Positions 46,601-59,389 of a stretch of DNA of 64,000 nt are shown piece after piece. Below the pieces are notes generated by a model that was not told the origin of the DNA, ran no database searches, and saw nothing but the letters and a program-made list of their open reading frames with translations. This DNA comes from Promerops cafer. Its lineage: Eukaryota; Chordata; Aves; Passeriformes; Nectariniidae. The DNA lies in the NCBI GenBank assembly GCA_013398275.1, contig VZSE01009986.1, positions 765,043-829,042 on the forward strand. Reading direction: 5' to 3'. The first letter of the stretch is position 1, and the number at the start of each line of letters is the position of its first letter. The position numbers and the translations under genes were made by a program.

Positions 46601-48725
46601 ATGGCATGGCACCAGGCTCCCTGCTGCAGTGGCTGGAGAGAACCCAGCTGTGCCTGCTCCTTGGGAAGCCCTGGGGAGCAGGCGCAGGAGGGGCAGAGAC
46701 CCTGGGCATGCTCTGCAGGTGCTGCTCACTCTTGTCCCAGACTGGCACACATGGCCAGTGCAGGCGTTCCCCAACTCGCACCCCATGGATTGCCATCTCT
46801 GCTAATCCCGCACACCACAAAGCACAATTTCAATCCAATGCATCATTGTCTTGTCCATTGGCTTTGGTTTTACTCCTCTGACTAAGAACACTACCCCCGA
46901 GAACCTAATGGGACATTTGAGTGGTCTCAAGCAGACATTAGATGGACAAGTGCTTCTGGGCCAAGACATTTGTCTTTCTTGTGAGGTGACTTTTACTGAG
47001 CAACATTGAATTCCTTCCTGAAAGGAACAGGCAAAGAAAGGAGAGAGAACAAATGAGGGTAGAAGATGTGGTTTCTGAAGACAAAATCATTTTAAAGAAC
47101 TTATACTTTTGCTCAATCCATAAAGAATCAAATGGAGAGAGGGAGGAAACCCCACATGGCTCCAGAGAAAGGAAATGGGAACCCACATTGCTCATCCGTG
47201 GGGAAGAGTGGAAGGGAGGCTCATTTTCTTAATGAAGGTCCTGCTATTGTCCAACCAGCTCACAGTGGCCAGAGGAGGAGGTGGCTCTGCAACCAGAGCA
47301 TACAGTTACACGAATATTAGCAAATGAACTTATTTTCCCCTTTCCCCTTTGGTTTCTACCTCAGTGCCACACAATGCCTGCTGTGATCCAGGGGAATCTG
47401 CTATTGTTCCGATGCACCTGGGTGTGAAGGGAGTCACAGGGTCTGGCAAAGGAGCCTTCCTCCCTTCCCTACTTCATCCCTTTTACCCTGGAGATAATCC
47501 CTCCTCTGCTGCCTCTGGCCTCAGCGATCCAGTTCTGCATTCCTGGAATGTAGCTGGCTGGTGTTCTCCCCATCTTTCCCCTGACCTCTTAATGCCGTTT
47601 AATCTCCTGGAAGAAGAGCACTGCCCTACAAAGCAGAGCTGTTTGTTCTGTGTGTCCAAGTGCAGACTGTGACTAGGAAAAATGAACACGTTCATTTACA
47701 GCAAAAGGGTTCAAAACAGCAAATAAGATGGCAGTTTCCAAGCTGTGGCCTGCAAGTGTTTAACAGCAGTCAGAATGAGCCAAGGAAAGAACCCAGAGAA
47801 GCCTTTCCACAGTCAGACAAGCTGCTTCAGTAAATTAGTGCATTTTCCATTTGTTTCATAGCTATTTAGATTAGTCCCCAGAGCACTGATTCTCTGTAGT
47901 TTGCATCAAGAGTGGAACATGATTGAATCTCTCTACTGAAGATACATGTGGAAGAGTCTTTTGTATTTTCTTAAGTTTTACACCTTTTGGTGCATAAATG
48001 GAATTAAATATCCTATTTGCTGGTAAATAAAAACAAGCCATAGAAAACATAAACCCAGGTAAGCCGACAAAAGACATTCTAATTCTAACAGACAAAATTA
48101 GAGAGCTGTTCAGAACTGCCAAGATCACTTGCTTCTAATGAAATTATTCCCTTTCCCAACAAGTGATGCAGCTTATCATTTGCTGGTTTAATTGTACTAA
48201 ATCAGGGGTGCTACTGACTGTGGGAAAGCTCCTAAGAAGGAACGTTCCTAAGTGTAGATTTGATTTTGAAGCCCTTGGGCTCATCCTGTGTGTTCACACC
48301 ACCCCTCCCAGACTGGTGGGAAGACTGGGCACAGGTACCAATCCTGTATGAGCTCTGTGGGTCCTGCCAAAGTAGCCCCAACAGCTGCTTGCCTGGACAA
48401 GGAACCTGTTCAAAACAGTCACCATGACACAGTGTAGTGTTTATTCTCCAAACAGCTCAAAGTCAACACAGACGTGTTCTACCTGAAAAGTACAAGTGTG
48501 GCCATGGAAACAAGAGCCCAAACCCCCGAGTCACAAATCACCTGCATTAGTGTCCCACTCTGCCCTGGTTGGGGCTTACTGGGCACCCAGTGCCTGCCCT
48601 GCCTGGCACACTGGGAAGGATCCCGAGGACAGCTCTGGTAGCTGAATATGCAGCATGTGTTTGATGCTTTAAGGATATTTTGGTCAGCTTTTAAGACAAA
48701 AACCAAGCGAAAGCAAGTAATAGGA

Positions 48726-48795
48726 CATTCATAGAATCAATAAGGTTGAAAAAGACTGGTAAGATCAAGTCCAACCATCAGCCCAGCACCACAAG
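48726..48795 (-). mobile_element. CR1 LINE 3'-end fragment
   Basis: The + strand reads ATTCATAGAATCAATAAGG, then TTGAAAAAGACTGGTAAGAT and AAGTCCAACCATCAGCCCAG. This is the complement of the well-known avian CR1 3' end (...GGTTGGACT...TTCCAACC...GATTCTATGA). The element therefore lies on the - strand with its 3' end at low coordinate. It is a 5'-truncated, degenerate copy, and the sequence beyond 48795 is not clearly related. Confidence 0.7.
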
Positions 48796-49439
48796 AGATG
48801 TTCTCTGTAGCACTGGATCTTCCATAATAATTAAACTTACTCTTCCCCCAAACAGAGCACTCCTCAGTACTACAAACCTGCCGTTTGAATCTTGGCCTTG
48901 GCTTGAAAATTGTTCCCTCTTCTTCCCACCCATTAAACCCTGAGCTGCCTGTACTGCTCCTGCTACTTGTTGAGTACAGTTGTGTTGTCCCAGAGCCCAT
49001 GGTGATAGCTCCTGTATTTGGTTGATCCAGGGATCAATAAGAAAGGTACCCCCTGGGTAATGCATGCCAAGTCCCACCAAGGAAAAGCAGGGGTCCCACC
49101 CTCCCACGGTGGTGCCTTACTAAGAGAACACTGTTTAGATCTTTACTACACTCCCCCAGGCTGTCTGGCTAAAATCCTTCTTTTCACCATCAAGGGGAGC
49201 TTTCCCACAATGTCTTGGAAAGCATCATTGAAACAATTCCATAATAAACAAGGCTCTCCAATGATGCCTGATCACCACTCACCAAGATGAGCCAGGACAT
49301 ACAGAATCTTCCCCAGTCAGCTAATTACTGCCAAATTTTGGTGAGCCATCAGCTGAGGGGCTGTGCTTTCACAGGCATTTCAAGCTATTTACTGATATTA
49401 TTTTTTGTAGCCTAACAACTGCAGATCCACAACTGTGTT

Positions 49440-49900
49440 TGGAAAAGCCAGCAACTCCCTCACTCTAGGGTGAGAGATAATGAGTTAAAATTAAAGGTTG
49501 TTGCTGGCTCGCTAGCCCATCCCCCTTTAGCTAATCTGTCATGTAATGAAGAGAAGCACCCAGCACAGGACAGCTCGCTGCCGGCTCACTTACAGAGAGC
49601 TGATTAAGAATGTTCAACCAACAGCAGACTGCAGACCTTTCCGAGGAAAATAAATAGACTGTATGCAAATGTGTTTGTCACTTTGACAGCACGTCTCAAT
49701 TAAAGGCCCGCGCGGCGGCGGAGCGCTGCTGCAGCGCTGCGGCCGGGCTCCCTGCACCGCCCGCCCCGAGCCGGGCCCTGACCCCAGCGCATGCATGCAT
49801 TTTAAACCTCGCTGCCAGCCGCACAATGCTGCACTCCGAGAGAGCCCCTGACAATGAGAAAAAAGCCTCTTTCATCCTCTTCAGTTTAGAAGAGCTGTGA
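49440..49900. promoter_or_regulatory. Candidate conserved regulatory block with GC-rich core
   Basis: Homeodomain-like TAATGAG/TTAAAATTAAAG, a TGTCATGTAATG motif, an octamer-type TATGCAAAT (about 49662) and CAATTAAAGG lie just before a CpG-rich core (49708-49790). That core contains a 17-bp palindrome at 49722-49738, and a CATGCATGCAT run follows at 49790-49800. A CpG-rich island flanked by POU/homeodomain sites inside a long intron suggests an enhancer or internal promoter. Confidence 0.35.
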
Positions 49901-50184
49901 ATGCACAAACAGCCCTTATTTCAGAGTTCTTGTGCCTTTTTAATTGTTCCCACCTTCTGTATTCTAGACAGAGTTAAAAGTGACATTAAAATCTCTGCCT
50001 TTAATCACGAGTTAGAAGCCAGCTCCCATTTATACAGTAAATGTTGCTGCTTTTTTCCTCCCCAAAGCCTTAATCTATATTTCATAAACCTGAACATCTT
50101 TTCCTTTTGAATGAATGTATGATTTCATTTTTGTTTTAGCACTGGGCTATCAGGAAAAGCAGACCCGTGCCAGGACGAAGGCTG

Positions 50185-50215
50185 TGAGTCAGACAGCCCT
50201 ACAACTGCTAAGTCA
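50185..50215. promoter_or_regulatory. Paired AP-1/MAF-like sites
   Basis: TGAGTCA (50185-50191), embedded in the inverted repeat GCTGT...ACAGC, and TAAGTCA within TGCTAAGTCAGAT (50206-50218), a near MARE. Their spacing is 24 bp. Motif call only. Confidence 0.3.
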
Positions 50216-51673
50216 GATCGGTTTTTGGAAACCAACATTTGTAATGTGATGACAGCAATAAGCATTCAGCCAGCGAGCCTCTCCCCACAGCCACGGGTCA
50301 GGAAAGCTGATACGTGTTTCTTTCGACACAGAAAAATGATCATTAAAAAATTTAAAAGTGATTGTTGAAAAACTTCATGAATTTAAATTTGCACTTACCA
50401 CTCAAATATATATTTCATTAATCTACCATCATGTTTGAACCATCCATCATTCACAAAAATCTAAAGGAAAAACTGAAAATAAATTGTAATATTATCTGAT
50501 TTCTGACTGCTTCAAATGACATGTCCCATGTCCCTGCTGGAGCTAGATGGCTGCATTCCTCCAGTAGCCCCAGTTCCTTTCAACTGTAGTGGCACAGAAA
50601 GTAACAGAAAAATAAATCTCTACTGAAAACACTTAATTGGAAGAGAATGATTTTTAAAAAGTCTTCAAGAACTTACTTTTAGCACACTGGTGAAAGTACT
50701 GAAAAAATAAATCTAATTCTGAAATGATGCAGACAACGTTGCTCTGAGCACTGATCAGACCTCGGGTAGCCCCATCTAATACCTGAACAGTCAGTGCAGC
50801 CACACCAACTGGTTTCTTTTCATAGACACTTCTCTAAAACTGGTTTGCTTCACATTTTATGATGCTTTACAATTGCTTTAAAATTACACTTTGCTTCCTT
50901 AGAAGAAATCAGATATTCGCTCCTGTTTCCTGGTCAGAACAGTGTAAAGAATAGATACAGCAAGAGAAAAGAGAACTGTGAACACAAATCATGTTATTTT
51001 TGAAGTCAGTCTATACTTAATAGGGGAACACTGGAAAACTGATAATAAACACTGGATGTTTTTCCATGAAAATCACAGCAACTACATTTTCTAAATAGCT
51101 AGCTCTTCAACCCGCCCCCCCAACTCTCTGTTTTGCAGACATATCAAAAGAAACATTATATGAGTAACTAACGTGAACAGCTCAGCTGTCAATACTGAAA
51201 ACAGAGCACACTAACAAGCTATTAATTGATTTTTCCATCTTAGTTCATTGCATTTAATTTTCAGAGAATGTTCAAATGCTTTAATAGTTGGACATTCCAT
51301 ATTGACACTGATGATCTGGCTAGATAACAGGGGATGTTTTAAATTCTACACCCTCAGTCCTGAGGGCTGTAGCATCTTGCATGCTAAAACAGCAGCAAAA
51401 TAATTTATAAAATTGCTACAATATTTATGCTTCCCCCCATTCACTTATCATTTATTTTCCTCAAAATCATCATCTGAACAAAAGGAAGCAGCAAACCCCA
51501 GAAAAATCAGGGTTTGGAATCCCCTTTAAACAGATACAACAGAAATAAAACTAAGATAGCATAGTTCAGTGACTAAAGACAATGAAGCGTTTGGCATATT
51601 TGTTATCATGACTTTTCTCTGAACTATTTTTGCCGAATCACATGATTGAGAACAACTTTACAGTAAGACCTAC

Positions 51674-51805
51674 CTGACCAAAATGAACTGTGATTGGTCT
51701 TCTGTCCTCTCTGAATTTCGGGTCCTTCTTCTCAGCCAGCGGCGATGGTGCTGTCCTTGGCAGGGGCTCCTCCGGCACTGCCGAGCACCCGTTCTCAGCA
51801 ACGTC
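51674..51805 (-). CDS. DENND1A: DENND1A exon: AENGC...HFGQ
   Basis: 44 codons, phase 0 at both ends, from gcag (51809-51806) to gtaggt. It reads DVAENGCSAVPEE, then PLPRTAPSPLAEKKDPK and FREDRRPITVHFGQ. REDRRPITVHFGQ is highly characteristic of DENND1A and marks the start of the linker after the DENN module. Confidence 0.95.
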
Positions 51806-54800
51806 CTGTGGGGCAGGAAAAGGTGAATAGCATGGCCAGGAACACTCCTGAGTGAGGGGAAGGTGCACAGAGGAGACACCAGAGGATAATGCTGACTAAC
51901 AATTTGGATGTTAGGGGAAAAAACCACCAAAGTACAGAAAATAAAACACCATTAGAATAAAACATTTCATTCCTCAGAGCGTGTACACAACCCCTCTCTC
52001 CTCCCAGTACCAGTAGTGCAAACAGGACATTCAATAAACTGTCTGACTTGAACACACAAAAGCCAGGAAGGGCGTGTGGAGAAAAAAAACATAGCTCAGA
52101 TTTTCAATTTTAGAAACGAATTCAGCAGAAGCCCAGGGACAGGGCATTCTGCTTATTGTAAACCTAAATGGACACAGTAATTCCATTAACGGACTGCACA
52201 GAATTATCCATAGCAGATCAATTACTAGTGGAAGTGGCAAGGAGAGATGGAACTCACAGCTTAGTTAGCTTTGCATTTCATCTTGGAGTCTGTGTGCACT
52301 GAATATGCCTCCAGGAGAGGGTACAACACCAAGGGCTGCCTGGCAGAACACTTTTTGTTTGCTTTGACATTAGTTCTCATCTCCAGAAGTGAAGTGGAGA
52401 TGAAACACCCACCAGCCCAGGATAGAGGACTTGGCAAGTGCAGGCACAGGGTGCGTAAGACAGGTTTTGAAAAAGACAAAGGCCTGCAGACACCAGGAAT
52501 CAGAGAAGGACCAAAGAGTTTGAAAGTGAGTTGAGAAACAGTCTGTAACACAGTGGGCCCCAAACCTTACATCTCTGCAACAATGCCAAGGAAATAATGC
52601 TGGGTAAATATGGAGAGAAGGCTGCACAGGCTGGAGCTCTGCAAGGCTGACCTGAGGGTGGCTGCTGCCACCGGCAGGGCTTTGATTCCCTGACCTCTGA
52701 CACGGCCCCGCGAGCCCCCAGCTCGCTCAGGTACAATAATGAGCCGTGTAAGCTGATGGCCAATTAGAAATGGTTCCTTTGGACACACACTGACCTAATG
52801 TGTTTAGGTCAAATGAAACAAAAAGCTGGATGGACTTTCTAAGGGGCTTTGTCTGCTCCACAGAGAAGCTGAGACCCCTCTTTAGATCCAGCTGGTAGAG
52901 CAGTGGTTGGGCATAAGGATCATGGGGAATTAACAACTTGTTAAGGTCAAACTAGAGAGAAAAACTTTTTCTTCCCCCCCGCCCTTCAGCTGCACAATGC
53001 CACCTTGTCTTGAAAAGGTACAACAAAGTCCTCGGAATTAGTAACAAAGAGCTCCAAAGCAAGGCATTGACAAGAAACCTGAGTGTCTGTCAAACTCCTA
53101 CTCCAGCTCCAGATAACACTGAGCCCCCAAGGGATCTCCTCAGTTTGGGACTCACTCAGCCTGTGGCAGCACCATTCCCTGCAGTGACACTAAACACAAA
53201 CCCTATTTACATATTTCTGTGGGGTGGAGCCACACTGAAGGTGCCTGGAGCTGCCAAAGCTCCAGCACCCCCAGGGCCACCCAACCTGTGCTGAGCAGGG
53301 GCTGCTCCAACAAGGCAGCACACAGCTGGGAGGCAATGGAGAGCAAAGCACCTTCCCAGGCAAATCCCCAAAAAACCAGAAAAAGGACACAAAAGTTTGA
53401 GGAGAATGGGAGGAGATACAAGATAGAGAGATTAAGCCATTAAGCAAAATCCCCTCAGATGTGTAAGGATCACTGCAAATCCTTGAGCTTTTATTGCTAT
53501 AGATTGCCCCTACTTCTCTGATGATATAATTGCATATAAAAGATAACATGTTCCTAAAGCCTACTTCCACTGTGTTTGGTGCACAGACTTCCAATGAAAC
53601 CACAATATATTTTTTAAAAACTGCTTAATAAAATATGAGAATTAAATTATTTGATTCGTTTCTATTTTTTCAACATCCCCAAAAGGCAAACAAATCATCA
53701 ATACAGCTTCAGTCATCAAAGCAAAATCTGCTTCTCAAAAGTTTGTTTTCTATCTTCAATGAAAACACATTTGAGTTTAAAAAACAGTGAAATCTGACCC
53801 TAAATTTTGTAATGGACTGCAAATACTGGCTAGAGAGGAGCAAAACACAATCTGAATGTCTTGAACATTGTGCAGGTTGTGTTATAAAGCTCTAAATGAG
53901 TTGTTTCTAGAATACCAGGCATTAACTAGAGCCACACAGGGCTCTAGTAACTGAAATAATGTTGAATATATTGATGCCAAGTGCCCAGCCATTTATATAA
54001 ATTGTCTTAGCCAGAGCTTTCAGTAAGTTCCATTCTCCTGACTGAAAGTTGAGGATGGTACCATTCATATTCCTCCTTCTTCCGAATTCTATGCAGTTAA
54101 GCTTCAAATGAGCCATTAACAGAGGGACTTGACCATCACGGTCTGTTTGTGAGATGGGAAAAGGCAGCCTTTGCAAAAAAAAAAAAAANAGAACTGTATC
54201 AGACATAAAATAAAGCTACCAGGCTGTATCTATTAACAATTATTTGCTCTCACTCATAAGAATCCTCTGAAAACTATTTCTGTTGCTTTGAAATACTGCA
54301 CCACAAATGAACAAGGGATGGAAATGGAGCACCATTCAATCTCCACTATCATATTAAAGAAGGACCTTACACACACCACAGTGACCTCTCAACAGGTCAA
54401 TCCTGCATTTCTCATTTGCAATTCAAACCCAAGACTGGAGCAGACCAAGGGCAAAATGGGCTCTTGATTATATTTAAGAGGTCACCATTGCTATGCAGAG
54501 TTGGAGGAAGCAGAACCTCCAGCTTTATTGCATTTTTAAATTATATCTTGTACAGAAGCTGCTCAGATTTGGCAGCAAAAACTGGAAAAGGGATGTTTAT
54601 ATTTGACTTTTCCTTACCAGGGGCCTGCATACTTTCTATATTAATAATGGAAAATAGTATGTTAAAATGCAGTGGATAGTAAGTTCAGTTTAAAAATAAC
54701 CTTAGGTTACTCTTAGAAGATGAAAGACTAGCATCCCAAATTTGGTAAAAAGTAAGTATTTAATGTCACCAGAATGTCACAGTTAACACTCACACATGCT

Positions 54801-56643
54801 AGTGAGGAAACACAGGATAAATACAATGCTCTTACATAAAAACTGGGGAGGATGCATTAATAGACCTGTGCATAACAGACCCATAATGGAGCAGCACAGA
54901 CATTTAGATTAAAAATGAGAGTGATCAAAGCAATGTTTGCTATTTTTATCACTTTTAATAGAGCAATCCCTAATTTTAGTTACCTTCCTACCTGCATTCA
55001 CATGGAGAAGAGGAGGGGATAGAAAAGGACAGAATAATAAGGAAAGAGAGGTAGAGCAGTGTGTGTCAACTACTCACAGCTATCTTTTAAGCTCCTGTGA
55101 AAGCCTATGTTGAACAATCATGTTTAAGCATCTCAGTTACAGATACACCACATAAGGAAGGTGAAACAAAATTGGGCCATTTAGTTGTAAATGCTATGTG
55201 TGTTTTTTAAAGAGACACTTGCTGCTTGACAGACCAGGAAGACACCAATAATAATAAAACAAAGCAATGACTGAATGAGCCTTTCTCAGCCTCATATACA
55301 AATGTCACACAACAGCACACAATTCTATTAGCATTTAAAACACAGGGAAAAATCTGGTCATGTTACACAGCTCCAACTGCTTTAGAAACACACACAAGAA
55401 GGCCAAAGATTTTATTATTTAGGAAGGTTATGTCCAGAAGTGCAACACATGGAATGACAAAGAAATCCACGTACAAGCAAACTGCTTCATGTTTCTATTG
55501 TTTTCAACTTATACCTACAGTGGTCATATATAATGCAGAGTAATAAAATAAAATAACATAAAAGCATCTGAAGCAAGTTTATCTTCCCTGAGGTTCTGCA
55601 GCAATGTCTGGAGTGTTTAGAGAGGGCCCAGCAGCTGGAATGCACACAGACAAATCCTCGCGTCGCAGCCCGGCTGCACAGAAACCCCTTTGAAGGAACA
55701 GGCTGGTGACAGGCTCAGGTGCATTTCTGTCTGCCCACGAACATTTGTAGCCCTAACTTAAGAGGATGGTCTAGAAATTTAGAGAAGAAATTTACAGAGA
55801 GCACAGATTAAAAAAATCCCACCCAAACTCTTATGCAACAAATTGAATACAAATTTCTGAATAAGAACTTCAGTTCTCTCAGCAGGTCAGCTGCCTGGCT
55901 TCCTCCATGACTCTCAGAGCTCTGATGCACAGAATAAAGGGAGTATCTGCAATAACCCAGGGCAGAGTTACCCATGTACTCATGAGATGTGTGCCAGTGT
56001 GACCATAGCTCTGGTTTAAAAGGAGCAGCTGGGACTGGATAACACATCCCTCAAACACAGAGCAGTTGGGAATTGTGCTGTCTACAAACACACACACAGA
56101 TTTGGGAAACAACAAACAGTTTGAGTATTTTTTCCTGCAATAATTCCAATTGGCAATGGATACCAACTCTAATAAATTCCTTCCTGTCTAAACTTTGCAG
56201 CAGACATTCAAGAAATGCAGAAATCCCCTTCCCAATGGCAGACAAACATGATGCGATTTTTCCTGGCTGATAACTGCAAAAATAACAACAATTTGCCATT
56301 TGAGAAAAGTTCACTGTCAGAACTGTAGGGAAGTGCTCCCAGTCCACATGCAGTCCCCTCACACACTGCCCCAGCACGAAGGACAGGAGCAGGACCACTC
56401 CAAGCAGAACACTCAATCTTCTGGCTTTTGTGGGTTTAAGTCAGAGCTTTCATGTATTTGAAGACAATTTTTTTTTTGTCTGTGAATATTTATAAGTGTG
56501 AAAAATCCAGGACAGCTGGTAATGCATTTTGAAGTGTGCTAACAACACTGTATCAAACAGCTTCCTATTGATCACATCATGCTTTCAGTGGCTAAGGATT
56601 TCAGACGTGGTGCTTATACATTTTGAATAAGAACTTCAAGTAC
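51806..56643 (-). other. DENND1A: DENND1A intron (4.8 kb)
   Basis: AT-rich intron with no exon or repeat of note. One undetermined base (n) occurs in a poly(A) run at about 54190, an assembly homopolymer gap. Confidence 0.7.
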
Positions 56644-56700
56644 CTTTTGCTTCAAGCGGTTTTTCACTTCTTTTATTCCCATTTTTGCATGATCTTTTGC
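56644..56700 (-). CDS. DENND1A: DENND1A exon: AKDHAKMGIKEVKNRLKQK
   Basis: A 57-nt phase 0-0 exon (19 codons) between ttcatgcag and gtactt on the - strand. It is a basic, probably helical segment following the DENN domain, matching the family exactly in position. Confidence 0.94.
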
Positions 56701-57765
56701 CTGCATGAAAAATTAATTTAAGTTAAAATTCCCTTCTATTTCCAGCAGTGACTAAGTTTGTCTTCAGTTAATAAAAATGGCAATAAAAAATGTAACAGGA
56801 TACTGAAAACACATTAAAACAAACAGAAAGCTAAAAAGACCCCAAATAAACAAAAACCACCACCCCACCTTTGTTGCAAAAATTTTGTTTTCCCTGTTTT
56901 GAAGCCACAGACATCTTTCACCTTTTTGCATTCCACAGCCTCAGGGCTCCCCAGTAAGTATTTATCTTTGCTATAAACTTCTATTCTTCCACACTAGCAG
57001 TGAGCCTGCAAACTCTCCTCACAGTGCTCTGGATGCCAGTTCCATTTAGTAGAGCCAATATCATCCTACTCCTCTCTCTCAGGCTGGAGGAAGGCAGGAA
57101 AAAAACGAAGTTTGAATGGCTATCTCAATGCTTTTTGTAGCATTATTTCCCAGAACTGAGCATATAAGAAATCCTCACTTGTTTCTGTGCTGTTTGATCT
57201 GGCAGAGTGGAGCTGGCAGCCACACACGATAGCACAGCAACTCACCAGCTGTTTGTTAACAGCACTGAAAACACCTCCATTTAAAGAATAACTCAGTAAC
57301 TTGGGCTCTAAATAAGCAGGTATAAGAAATCTCTAGGGAAAATTAATTGACATTTAAAAAAGATGGAAACAATTTGGAAAATGAGAGGATTCCCTTCTTT
57401 CGATGAAGCTGCAAGCAGGGAAAGCTGAGGTAACAATGATTTCCAACAGAGCAATGATGAGATGGTAGAGCTGCCTAGCAGAGCACACAGGCACTATTTC
57501 CCAGAAAGAGTTCTGTGTAATAAATGGAATTTATCATCTGTACTTTCAGAAGAAATTACAAGTTCCCATTGTCCTTTGCATTTCAATTGAGTTTAAATTT
57601 CAAAATGACTTTTTCATTTAAATTTGAAATTTGAATAAATGTATATTTTGAGCAATTTTGTGAGTCCAATAAAAATGGATGTAAGTCTTGAGTCTCATTT
57701 GAAAGGTTAAAACAGAATTGTAATTAGACTCTTATCTCAGTAGTAAGCCAGTACTCAATACTTAC
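56701..57765 (-). other. DENND1A: DENND1A intron
   Basis: 1.1 kb phase-0 intron, AT-rich. No feature was recognised. Confidence 0.75.
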
Positions 57766-57837
57766 AAACTTATAGACAGTCTTCATGGCGGGGTTAGCCT
57801 TGGTCTTTACTGTGTTTAAAATGGCTCCACTTCCTTT
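57766..57837 (-). CDS. DENND1A: DENND1A exon: KGSGAILNTVKTKANPAM
   Basis: 24 codons, phase 0 at both ends (ctataattacag / gtaagt), reading KGSGAILNTVKTKANPAM and ending KTVYKF. It belongs to the C-terminal end of the dDENN region. Confidence 0.95.
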
Positions 57838-58731
57838 CTGTAATTATAGTAACAAGGGAAGAAATGTTATCAAAGCTTTTTAAAGCAAACAGCAATCTAA
57901 AATCCACCATTCTTACCTTAAAATAACAGAGCATTTACTATCCTTATTAGCAGAACTGAGTATGAAAAGGTCAGATTTAAAGAAAAAGACCCACGGAAAA
58001 CCATGCTGAATGTCGCTCTGGTTTTGCCCAGCTCTGTTTAATACAGCACTTGTCCAAGGGACAATACAGGTGCCTTCCAAGAGCCCTTGTCTTACACATC
58101 TCACCAACTGTCCTGTGCTTCCACTCATCTCAGGGGTGTTCTGCACATTCCACTAAAATCCTAATTAAGACACAAGTATCCTGAGCAACACTCAATGTCT
58201 GAGCCAGAGACTCCACCTCGGGACAGTCTGTACATTCAATCTGAAGAGGGGAGATCTGTTTTTACTTTGCTGTTTTCCTTTCCCTCACCCCACAGTCCTG
58301 TTTATCACACACATGGTGCCTTTTTAAGATACAAGTAAACTGAGGGAAAATGAAATCTAACTCCAGTCACAAACATTAATTCTAGAACAGCTGAATTTCA
58401 TGTGATGAATATAATCAAAGTGATGAGCCAGTGCATCACCTGCAATGATCTGTTCATCTGGTTGGTGTTTTACACCTCTGCCACACCCCACAGACTATTG
58501 CTGTACAGCACCTTACCGAGAAACACAGGAAAAGGGCAAAATCCGAGGAATTAAATCCTGGTTAATGTTGTATTTCCTACTTTCAGTGCAAAATTACATT
58601 TCCAAAGATCAAATTTGATTATTTGCAAACAGATTTAAACAGCTTTAAGATTTACTGTCTCTGTCACCACATGAAAATCTTTGACAGGCCAACCCCAGTT
58701 CAGGGTGTCTGGCAGGATCTCGTGTGCTTAC
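57838..58731 (-). other. DENND1A: DENND1A intron
   Basis: 0.9 kb phase-0 intron. No feature was recognised. Confidence 0.75.
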
Positions 58732-58772
58732 CCTCACTGTGGACAGCCACTGGTGGTACAGTTTGTCGCTAC
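58732..58772 (-). CDS. DENND1A: DENND1A microexon: SDKLYHQWLSTVR
   Basis: 41-nt exon, too short to show as an open frame by itself. On the - strand ctctgtag precedes GT-AGC-GAC, which completes the glycine split from the previous exon, and AGG before gtaagc closes in phase 0. The sequence SDKLYHQWLSTVR is a diagnostic dDENN segment. Confidence 0.95.
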
Positions 58773-59301
58773 CTACAGAGAACCAAACACACAAACAAAC
58801 AAATTGTAACCCTCTGCTGAATAGAAAACAAGCTCAAAATGTGAAGTGTTGGCACTCAGTGGTTCTGGAGCATGGACAGAATAGGACAGCCGGCCTTTTG
58901 TTTCAGGAGAAAACATAACACCAATGACAGATTTACACTTTCCTGTTTCCTCTGTGTTGTCTCAGACATTTAAGAACACAGATGTTTTTAAGTTCACTGA
59001 AAGAAATCTGAGGTGGTTCTGGGTAAAGCCAAGATTTTTCCTCCAATGCAAGAACTCTTTTACTTGTACTTTATTAAAGTTGTAACACTGAGGGCTTTTA
59101 AGACTGAACGGGCATTACTCAGACTACAATACATTATTCAAAGCTCTTGACAGAGGAAAGAACAAAAATTTAAGACATTTCAGGCTGCCATGATCACTAA
59201 GCCTCAGTTATTTACCTAGCAGCAATGACCAATTACATCACGATAACCCACAAATGGTAAGCCAACAAAAGTGTCTGAAATTACCCTAAAATATTTCTTA
59301 C
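58773..59301 (-). other. DENND1A: DENND1A intron
   Basis: 0.5 kb phase-1 intron. No feature was recognised. Confidence 0.8.
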
Positions 59302-59389
59302 CTGCATATTCTCCCATATTTATCTCCTCTTCGAACACATCACTGAAGCCCTCCCCCGAGTTCAGCAGATCCAGACGCCCATCAATGAA
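59302..59389 (-). CDS. DENND1A: DENND1A exon: FIDGRLDLLNSGEGFSDVF
   Basis: 29 codons plus one base. It reads FIDGRLDLLNSGEGFSDVFE and ends NMGEYA-G before gtaaga (phase 1). It is part of the dDENN lobe that contacts RAB35 in DENND1 proteins. Confidence 0.95.

Larger units (their letters stand above)
40657..51673 (-). other. DENND1A: DENND1A large intron (11 kb)
   Basis: Mostly AT-rich intron with no coding exon recognised. A 164-codon frame at 44865-45359 (+) is judged fortuitous. It holds a CR1 fragment (48726-48795), a GC-rich conserved-looking block (49440-49900), an AP-1/MAF-like motif pair (50185-50215) and a poly(A) run near 43438. Confidence 0.65.

Noticed and set aside
48800..49300. 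Possible retroviral or other mobile-element remnant after the CR1 fragment
   Set aside because: Two short - strand frames exist but no recognisable polymerase, protease or envelope motif was seen, and no LTR pair.
54182..54200. Poly(A) run with an undetermined base
   Set aside because: Homopolymer assembly uncertainty, not a biological feature.
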